Origin: Leeuwenhoekiella aequorea
Lineage (GTDB): Bacteria; Bacteroidota; Bacteroidia; Flavobacteriales; Flavobacteriaceae
Length of the DNA: 64,000 nucleotides
Direction of reading: 5' to 3'
NCBI RefSeq assembly: GCF_004104375.1
Contig: NZ_QOVM01000001.1
Location: 1-64,000 of the forward strand
The notes below the pieces were generated by a model. The model ran no database searches. It was not told where the DNA came from and saw nothing but the letters and a program-made list of their open reading frames with translations. Every line of letters begins with the position of its first letter. The first letter of the stretch is position 1. Shown one piece after another: positions 52,863 to 59,742 of the stretch. Made by a program: the position numbers and the translations under genes.

Positions 52863-55775
52863 TTGATTAATCTATTACACTTGTTGGTTAGAATAAAAGT
52901 ATTAGTATGCCTGATAGCTCTGGCTTGTTCTTCGTGCCTAGTAGCTCAAGAAAATGAATTTTTCCAAAGAATAATTCCTAAAATAACGCATTACACAAGG
53001 GAAGATTTTGAAGCAGACAGTCAATTTTGGACAATGACAGAAGATGCAGAGGGCGTATTTTATTTTGGCAACAATGACGGAATTCTAGTTTTTGATGGAG
53101 AGCGATGGCAAAAAGTAACCTTGCCCAATAATTCTGCAGTTAGAAGCTTGCTTACCGATGAAAATAATAAAATACATGCAGGTGGTTTTAATGAAATAGG
53201 ACTAATTGAAAAAGACTCTGAAGGTAATTATTATTATAAATCAAGAAATAAACCATTAGATCTTGAATCTTTGAATCTCGAATATTTCTTTCAAGTTCAC
53301 GAATTTCAAGAAGCCATTATTTATAGATCATTTCAGGAGCTTATTGTAGTTAGAGAAAATAATGTTACTCACATAAAAGCCAATTTAAACTTCATTTATT
53401 CAGGTGTTGTAAACGGACATTTTTATGTTCAAGATCAAAACCACGGAATTTTCGAATTTGATCCTAAAAGCTCTAGTCTTAAAAAGATATTTGAAACCCC
53501 TTTAAACTTAGATAACATTGTTGCTTTCTTACCTACAGATGAACTTAACGAAGTTTTAGTGTTAACAAAACCCGGAGGTGTCTATTTAGCAAACAGAGAT
53601 ACCAATACATTAGAATTTATAAAAGAACTATTTCTCGAAAACGAACAAGAAGAAATACTTTCAGCTGTAAACTTCAATAAGACTTATTTGTTAGGTACGT
53701 TATCATCTGGTATCATAGAGTTAAACTCAGGCTTTCAATTAGATCACAAAAGATCAACCTTTTCAAAACTTGCCAACTCAACCATTTTATTTATTTATCC
53801 ACAAGAAAATCAAAAAAGAATTTGGGCAATGATGAATAGTGGTATTGATCTTATTGAGTTTGATTCTCCGGTATCACAGCTATTTGAAAACTCATCTATC
53901 GCAGATATTTATATTCACAAAAACATCTTATACCTAGCAACAAATACGGGTGTGTTTTATAGTGCTTTTGATAGTGATCATATTGAAAAACTCAGTTTTC
54001 AAAAGATTCCAAATCTCGAAGGACAAGCGTGGTCAATTCAGGAACAAAATGATGTGATATTAATAGGGCACGATAAAGGGCTTTTTCGTCTAGATCAATT
54101 TAAGCCCATTCGTATAGGAAACACCTATGGGATATGGAAAGTCATCCCTATAAATGGTAAGACAAATAGCTTCTTTGCCGCAGGTTATAGCGGATTATAT
54201 CCTCTTACTTATAATGCAGGAAATTGGAAATTAGAAGATAAAATAAGTGGATTTGATGAGTCTAGCAGAGATATCGTTCAGATAGGAGAAAGTAATAGCT
54301 TTTGGATTTGTCACGGTTATAAAGGCGTTTACCATTTAAAACTTAATGAACGTTTTGACCGAGTGTTTTCATTAGAACATTTTACAGATCAAAATGGACT
54401 TCAGTCTGCCTTTAATGTAAATGTAACCTTATATAATAAGGAAATTATTTTCACTACAAATACCGGGATATATACTTTTGATAAGAATAATTCTCAATTT
54501 ATACCTTATACATCACTTAATAAAGTGCTTAACCCTAAGTTAAATACACGTAAACTTATAACCACCGACTCAAAAGTTTGGTTTGTTCAGGATGATGAAG
54601 TAGGATATTTTGACACCAGTAATGAGGATATAACCGTTAATAAAAATCTTTTTTTAAATCTAAAAGGGAATTTAAATCGGGGAATGGAAAGTATCCTTCC
54701 ATTAAGTCACGATCAGGTCCTCATAGGTGCTACAAATGGTTTGTTCCTTTATAATTTATACGAGAACAACCCCGATATAAGAGCGACAACTCAGATAACA
54801 GGAATGTTGTATCAAAAGAAACCGCAAGCTTTTACAAGATTAGGTTTAATGAATAATCAGCAATTAACCAATGTTATAGATATATTACGATTTGAATTTT
54901 CCGCACCTCAATTAACTCCTTCTTCCCAAAAAGAATTTCAATTTAAACTAGAGGGTGTAGACAGCGAATGGTCTGAGTGGTCCACAAATCCATATAAAGA
55001 ATATACGCACCCCATCCCTGGTGATTATATTTTTAAAGTCCGTAGTCGTAATTTTATGGGGCAAACCGCAAGTGAAGCTTCTTTAAATTTTACTATACCC
55101 CACCCTTGGTACCAAAGTAAAGCTGCATACTTGTTTTATATTCTATGTATTATTACAATAACGTTTGTGATCATTAAACTTGTAAATAAAAAGATTGAAA
55201 AAGAACGTCAAAAAGAAAAACTGACTGCTCAAAAATCTAAAAAACTTCTGGAGCTCGAAATTGAACAGCTCAAGCTAGAACAAGACAAAGCACGTATTAA
55301 AAAACACAAAGAAGAATTAGAAATAGATAACCTTGTAAAAAGTAAAGAGCTGGCTAATTACACGATGCTTCTCGTTAAAAAGAAAGAAATATTTACAGAA
55401 ACTTTTAATGCCCTTAAAGATTTTAGAAATTCCTTAAAGACTCAAACTGCTCGCAAAAGACTTCAAGATGTTTTATTTAACCTCAACCAGCATAGAATGG
55501 GTGAAGAATATCTAAATGTTTTTGATATTCACTTTGAAAAAGTACACGAAAACTTTTTTAATCATCTTAAAGAAATAGATCCGAGTATAACGAAAAGAGA
55601 ACTTAGACTGTGTGCTTTTGTAAAAATGAATCTTACAAATAAGGAGATTGCTCCTCTATTAAACATTTCTACACGTGGTGTTGAAACTGCTCGTTACAGA
55701 ATACGTAAAAAATTGAAGGTGAACGATGAAAGCTTCAATTCCTACTTAGAGGGATTAGAGAGCATTTCAAACTAA
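52863..55775 (+). CDS. Propeller/Y_Y_Y-domain membrane sensor with LuxR-type HTH
   Basis: A 970-aa one-protein sensor-regulator. The start is probably TTG 52863, since an in-frame stop lies just upstream and no ATG precedes the signal segment. Order: signal peptide, two beta-propeller-like sensor halves (about 30-660; GNNDGILVFDGERW), a Y_Y_Y domain (about 680-755; FKLEGVDSEWSEWSTNPYKE), a membrane helix (YLFYILCIITITFVIIKLV), a long coiled coil, and a C-terminal LuxR-type helix-turn-helix (MNLTNKEIAPLLNISTRGVE). No kinase or receiver domain is present. It is divergent from susC and is the likely regulator of the locus, sensing oligosaccharides in the periplasm. Confidence 0.88.
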   Translation: MINLLHLLVRIKVLVCLIALACSSCLVAQENEFFQRIIPKITHYTREDFEADSQFWTMTEDAEGVFYFGNNDGILVFDGERWQKVTLPNNSAVRSLLTDENNKIHAGGFNEIGLIEKDSEGNYYYKSRNKPLDLESLNLEYFFQVHEFQEAIIYRSFQELIVVRENNVTHIKANLNFIYSGVVNGHFYVQDQNHGIFEFDPKSSSLKKIFETPLNLDNIVAFLPTDELNEVLVLTKPGGVYLANRDTNTLEFIKELFLENEQEEILSAVNFNKTYLLGTLSSGIIELNSGFQLDHKRSTFSKLANSTILFIYPQENQKRIWAMMNSGIDLIEFDSPVSQLFENSSIADIYIHKNILYLATNTGVFYSAFDSDHIEKLSFQKIPNLEGQAWSIQEQNDVILIGHDKGLFRLDQFKPIRIGNTYGIWKVIPINGKTNSFFAAGYSGLYPLTYNAGNWKLEDKISGFDESSRDIVQIGESNSFWICHGYKGVYHLKLNERFDRVFSLEHFTDQNGLQSAFNVNVTLYNKEIIFTTNTGIYTFDKNNSQFIPYTSLNKVLNPKLNTRKLITTDSKVWFVQDDEVGYFDTSNEDITVNKNLFLNLKGNLNRGMESILPLSHDQVLIGATNGLFLYNLYENNPDIRATTQITGMLYQKKPQAFTRLGLMNNQQLTNVIDILRFEFSAPQLTPSSQKEFQFKLEGVDSEWSEWSTNPYKEYTHPIPGDYIFKVRSRNFMGQTASEASLNFTIPHPWYQSKAAYLFYILCIITITFVIIKLVNKKIEKERQKEKLTAQKSKKLLELEIEQLKLEQDKARIKKHKEELEIDNLVKSKELANYTMLLVKKKEIFTETFNALKDFRNSLKTQTARKRLQDVLFNLNQHRMGEEYLNVFDIHFEKVHENFFNHLKEIDPSITKRELRLCAFVKMNLTNKEIAPLLNISTRGVETARYRIRKKLKVNDESFNSYLEGLESISN

Positions 55776-56186
55776 TACAGTAAATGTAAAAGCGATCATA
55801 TTTTAATATCATCTTTAGAAACGATCCAGAACTTGCCTACAAGGACGCAAAATGGGAACGTTTACTCTACAACAAAGGTCTAAAGGAACTTGGCGAGCTG
55901 TGTGGCATTGAAACCCGTTTAATGTCTATGTGTACAGACACAGCTTTGCGACGCAAGCAATGTTACATATAGTGCCTGTAGTGGCTATTTCAGCAATGCT
56001 TGGATATGGCAAGTTGAGTACAACTCAAATTTATTTAAAGGATCTGCATTCTAATATTCTTGATATATATAATTAGCAGGTATACGGACAATAAAATTTT
56101 CAAGTGAAAGAAAAAAAGCTTCAACTCTATAGGCATGGAGTAATTGAATTTCATCTAAACACGATCGTTTCAAAATCTTTACCATC
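55776..56186. other. Region between regulator and BfmA-like gene
   Basis: About 410 bp; the integrase remnant (55786-56078) fills most of it. The last ~110 bp before the BfmA-like stop show no recognisable signal. Confidence 0.6.
55786..56078 (+). pseudogene. Decayed C-terminal fragment of a tyrosine recombinase
   Basis: DNA similarity of roughly 85% (by eye) to the 3' end of the intact integrase gene, matching about 40480-40780. Readable pieces are IIFRNDPELAYKDAKWERL, LKELGELCGIETRL, and after a frameshift SFATQAMLHIVPVVAI and KLSTTQIYLKDL. A base is lost near 55926, another near 55798, and the catalytic LGHSK has become LGYGK. Most remaining differences from the intact gene are silent, so the fragment derives from a once-functional relative rather than a fresh copy. 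It begins about 10 bp after the regulator stop. Confidence 0.9.
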
Positions 56187-56540
56187 TCAATCTTTAAAAG
56201 AGTCACTATTTTTCTCCAAAATTTTCCGCTCCACAAGTAAGGGTTTCTCATTTTTTTGGGGCTGAAATAAGCGCTCTAATAATTCTCGTGAAGGCTTCAA
56301 TTGTTCTGTTTCCATTCTTCTTAATATAGCCTCAACAGCATCCATGCGCTTGTCAACTAGTACGTGTAAACTATGTACAGAATCATCAAAAGGAACAAAA
56401 GGATTAATCGAATACTTCTCAAAAAAGTCCAACATGACTTCTAAGGTTTCTGTATAATTTGCATCATTTGTTATGGCGTACTTTTTAAAGCGCTCCACCG
56501 TTTCTGTATGAAAATTAATTCTGGAAAATTTAGGACTCAT
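56187..56540 (-). CDS. BfmA/BtgA-like mobilization protein
   Basis: A 117-aa protein. The start ATG 56540 (MSPKFSRINFHTETVERFKK) is preferred over one 30 bp upstream. The N-terminal half fits a ribbon-helix-helix DNA-binding plan and resembles BfmA/BtgA mobilization accessory proteins of Bacteroidota elements (NFHTETVERFKKYAITND, TLEVMLDFFEKYSINPF). The C-terminal half is a charged helix (VDKRMDAVEAILRRMETEQ). Such proteins act at oriT with a relaxase; no relaxase is in the window. This supports the idea that the element is, or was, mobilizable. Confidence 0.65.
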   Translation of the reverse strand: MSPKFSRINFHTETVERFKKYAITNDANYTETLEVMLDFFEKYSINPFVPFDDSVHSLHVLVDKRMDAVEAILRRMETEQLKPSRELLERLFQPQKNEKPLLVERKILEKNSDSFKD

Positions 56541-56570
56541 AGCTTTAAAATTTAAAATTAGGATAATCAC

Positions 56571-57335
56571 TTGCCCTGTTCATAAGGCTTGAGAAGCGTT
56601 TTTAAACTTTTTGGCGCAAAAGTGAATTTCACTCAAAATTAAAAATGATCATAAATAACTGAAATACAGTGATTTAAAACTAAAAATGAGATCTGTAACA
56701 TCGCGCAGCGTGTTACCCTCTTGCTGATCATTTTTATCCGCTTCGCTCCTCAAAACGATAACTTTTAAACCCTAAGTTATCATTAAAAATCCTCATTAAT
56801 TATGATAGCAAATAGCATCAAATTAAATGATATCAAAAAGTCTATTTACTTATTATATCTGGAGCGTTTTCCTTGTAAAATGATTGAAATAGTATTTTCA
56901 ACGTGTTCGAATTTTCAATTTTATTAAAACGAAAAAAGAGTTAGTATTCATTCCCATTTACTTCCCATAGAGCTGTATGCGTTTCCTTTTCGATTGCCCG
57001 TATTTAAAATTTAGAATTGAGAAAAGCTTTTATAAAAAGAGCGAGCTGAGGCCTGCACTGAGCAGCGTCGAAGTGAGCCTGATTATGCAAAGCGCCTCAA
57101 GCTAAATTTTAGTTCTTTAAAGAAAAGGAAACGGCTGCTGTGGAGAATGCCTAATGATAGTTTTGAGTTTATCCAATGTTGGATTTGAATACAAATTTTC
57201 AAGTCATTAGGATCAAGCGAACTTAATCCCTCTTTCAGGGATTGGGTTCAAGACCTTTGAATGAACCGCTTTTCCCGAAATGAAGTCTTTTGCGAAATGG
57301 AGGGGAATGGGGTGAAGGCTTTACTATTTGCTACT
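56571..57335. other. Long non-coding region between BfmA-like gene and defence cluster
   Basis: 765 bp without a supported gene. It contains a nested inverted-repeat structure (56981-57132), a hairpin AATCCCT/AGGGATT (57225-57243) and a smaller GGTTCA/TGAACC repeat (57245-57267). Its place upstream of a BfmA-like gene would suit an origin of transfer, but no known nic sequence could be recognised. Confidence 0.6.
56981..57132. repeat. Nested inverted-repeat element of about 150 bp
   Basis: Outer arms GTTTCCTTTTC (56981-56991) / GAAAAGGAAAC (57122-57132) are perfect. Inside them TAAAATTTAG (57005-57014) pairs with CTAAATTTTA (57102-57111), and GAGCTGAGGC near 57040 pairs imperfectly with GCCTCAAGCT near 57095. 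The whole could fold into one long imperfect hairpin. It may be a MITE-like element, a structured RNA or an oriT. Confidence 0.6.
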
Positions 57336-58406
57336 TTATTCAAGTGAACCAATATAATCTAGTTTCTCAATTCTATTTTTAGCCCATTTAAGAAGCTCCA
57401 ATTTATCATAATCTAAATCTTTATTTTTTTCAAGCATACTGATAAACTCCTTCAAGTTTTCAACACGCTTCCATTGATCAGCAATATTCAATAGTTCTTC
57501 AAATCGCTTTTCTTCTTCTACCATTTGTTTTTCAATGGCTTTGGCTTTTTGTATTTCAATTTCATTTTGCCGGTACTTAATCTCCTGATAAATTCCTTTA
57601 GCTCGATTAGTTCTTCCTAAATATTCCAACTTAGCAATAATTTCAGAAATTTTATCTTCAACAAATACTGTCTTTTGATCCTGCCATTCCTTGCCCCACC
57701 ACTCATCAATCTTAAAAGCAAGTTTCCCCGTACCTAAAAGGTCAGAACCCCATCTATCATTCTCCCTTTTAACCCTCTTATTTACTTCCCGTAAACTGAA
57801 AGGAAATAGTTCACCATGAATGTTAATTTTATAACTTTTGTTTTGTAGTTTAAAACTGTGCCCTCTTAAACGTAAATTTTTAATCAGGCAATCCATAAAA
57901 CGCAGAGCGCGAGATTGAACCTGCTTTGTAGTACTTATTGAAACTCTAGGATTATCCCTGTAATTAAAATAAACACCTCGCCTTTTACTAATCTTTTCTA
58001 TTTCAGCTTCTATACGTAAGTAATCTTGAATGAGTTCATCTGGTTTACTCAGTCTGTTTGAAACTGTTAAGTTAAGTTTAGAGTCGCTTTCGATTTCAAA
58101 CTGAATTGATAGTTCTAGTTCTTTACCTTGCAAATAAGCTTGTGAGATTAAATCTGCTTTTTGTTTTACTCTCCTCCAAATTATTTTATCCTGATCTTCA
58201 GAAGATAATTCGGGTTTTACTCCCTGTTTACCAAATTTCAGCTTAGCCCAATAACTTGATTTGGGTCTAGGAATGTTGTTCTTATTGCAGATTAAAATTA
58301 TAGAATGGTAATCTATACCATACTCATCAGTAATTTTTGATAAGGATTTAGACCAAACTAGATCATAGAACTCTTTTCGGCTAAGTCGTTCCTGCATGGG
58401 CTCCAA
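57336..58406 (-). CDS. Conserved protein of unknown function with N-terminal HTH-like domain
   Basis: A 356-aa protein. The N-terminal ~60 residues (KEFYDLVWSKSLSKITDEYG, then NNIPRPKSSYWAKLKFGK) match a widespread pattern I know from uncharacterised proteins of mobile elements, of the form YxxVW...LAxxYGxSD...IPxPxxGYWAK. It looks like a helix-turn-helix. The rest is helical and charged, with a coiled coil near 285-320. No catalytic motif is seen. It is the last gene of the minus-strand McrBC cluster, 97 bp after mcrC, and may be a regulator or a further component. Confidence 0.6.
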   Translation of the reverse strand: MEPMQERLSRKEFYDLVWSKSLSKITDEYGIDYHSIILICNKNNIPRPKSSYWAKLKFGKQGVKPELSSEDQDKIIWRRVKQKADLISQAYLQGKELELSIQFEIESDSKLNLTVSNRLSKPDELIQDYLRIEAEIEKISKRRGVYFNYRDNPRVSISTTKQVQSRALRFMDCLIKNLRLRGHSFKLQNKSYKINIHGELFPFSLREVNKRVKRENDRWGSDLLGTGKLAFKIDEWWGKEWQDQKTVFVEDKISEIIAKLEYLGRTNRAKGIYQEIKYRQNEIEIQKAKAIEKQMVEEEKRFEELLNIADQWKRVENLKEFISMLEKNKDLDYDKLELLKWAKNRIEKLDYIGSLE

Positions 58407-58503
58407 TAAGTTTTCAGAGTTTTGATTATTGAAAAATAAAAATGGCCATTATTTGTCTTTAGGGGTTATTTTTCTCGCTATTCTTGAGTTCTATTTACTT
58501 GAT

Positions 58504-59742
58504 TCAAAATCCCAGAACCCTTTTCAAATCTGAGCTAAAATTATCATTTATCCTTCCGCCTTCTAAAATGTTTATCCATGCTAAACCACAGCTATGGTTC
58601 TCACCTTTATCCTTGATAGGTTCAAATTGTTTTACTGCTGTAACTTTTTCTTTATTCGATGGATATAAGAGAATAGCTTGAGTGGATTTCCAATATTCAT
58701 TATACACATACATCTGCCGCAAGTCGTTAGTCGAAGGTTTATATTGATCAATGATTTTCCACTTGGTATCAATGATCATTGCAGTGTGGTCGCCTTTTCT
58801 AATTACAATATCAGGCCTTATGGTAATACCATTCCAAAAGGTTTTACTACGCTGTCCCAATACCTGAACCTCATCATCCCGAAAGGCTTTTTTAAGATGT
58901 ACCAAAATATATTCTTCCCAAAGATTATTCATATCAAAGAGCAACGCAATCATCTTCTCTGAACCGCTTTTGACGTTAGGTGCAAAATTGAGAATAATGA
59001 GACGGGCTATTTCTAGGGCAGTTGTATAGGGTTGTTCTTTTCGACCTAAAACCAATTTATCAAAAGTAGCCGCTGTTGCTTGGATTGCTTTTACTTCCGG
59101 AAAATCTAATTGGATGGACTTACATTTTCCATACAAATACCCTCCCCGTGTAAACTGCTCAATGATTCCTAGTGCCTGATTTAATATCTGATGAATCAAA
59201 TGATCTTTATCGTAAACCTGATGCTCTGTGTAAAAGCGTTCTTTATGTATAAGGTTTTGCGAAATTTGCTTGGCAAAAACCAATTTTCCCTTTAAAGTAT
59301 TTAGATTGCCTTGTTTGCGGTAGTATTTTTTAATAAGCCCTTGATGCATGAGTTTTTGTACCTCATTCAAATACCACTCAAAATAAATATCAAGTAAATG
59401 TTTGCTTTGTTTAGTGACATTAGCGTGATCAACTTGATTTACTTTAAGTCGCCTGGTTACCCGTAGCATCTCAATTAAAGCATTTTGCCAAGCGCCTTCA
59501 TCTGCACTGGAGCGGTCTGCTTTCGGTAATACTTCTATACACACATCATGTACCTGTAAAACGCCTACGTAGTGTTTAAAAGTGATTTTATTAAGCCCTA
59601 CTGTAAAGTATTTGTTGCCGTGAAGCTCATTTAATTTAACTAGGGCTCGAAAGTGCTTTTTCTTAAATTCGACCTTACCCTTTTTAGTTCCAATATTTAA
59701 ACTATCATACTCAAAAACTTGTATTTGCCTGGGACTATGCAT
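58504..59742 (-). CDS. mcrC: McrC-like restriction nuclease subunit
   Basis: Endonuclease partner of McrB. The preferred start is ATG 59742 (MHSPRQIQVFEYDSL, 412 aa), overlapping the mcrB stop by 8 bp; an ATG at 59772 would overlap by 38. An N-terminal beta-rich domain includes VCIEVLPKADRSSADEGAW. The C-terminal PD-(D/E)XK nuclease shows acidic residues in TIRPDIVIRKGDH and the D-x-K in AMIIDTKWKII. McrC proteins bind McrB hexamers and cut DNA when it translocates. Tight overlap with mcrB shows co-translation. Confidence 0.88.
   Translation of the reverse strand: MHSPRQIQVFEYDSLNIGTKKGKVEFKKKHFRALVKLNELHGNKYFTVGLNKITFKHYVGVLQVHDVCIEVLPKADRSSADEGAWQNALIEMLRVTRRLKVNQVDHANVTKQSKHLLDIYFEWYLNEVQKLMHQGLIKKYYRKQGNLNTLKGKLVFAKQISQNLIHKERFYTEHQVYDKDHLIHQILNQALGIIEQFTRGGYLYGKCKSIQLDFPEVKAIQATAATFDKLVLGRKEQPYTTALEIARLIILNFAPNVKSGSEKMIALLFDMNNLWEEYILVHLKKAFRDDEVQVLGQRSKTFWNGITIRPDIVIRKGDHTAMIIDTKWKIIDQYKPSTNDLRQMYVYNEYWKSTQAILLYPSNKEKVTAVKQFEPIKDKGENHSCGLAWINILEGGRINDNFSSDLKRVLGF

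Noticed and set aside
56051-56251. 66-codon minus-strand open frame overlapping the BfmA-like gene end
   Set aside because: No family pattern or start signal; it overlaps the integrase remnant and the supported gene in another frame.
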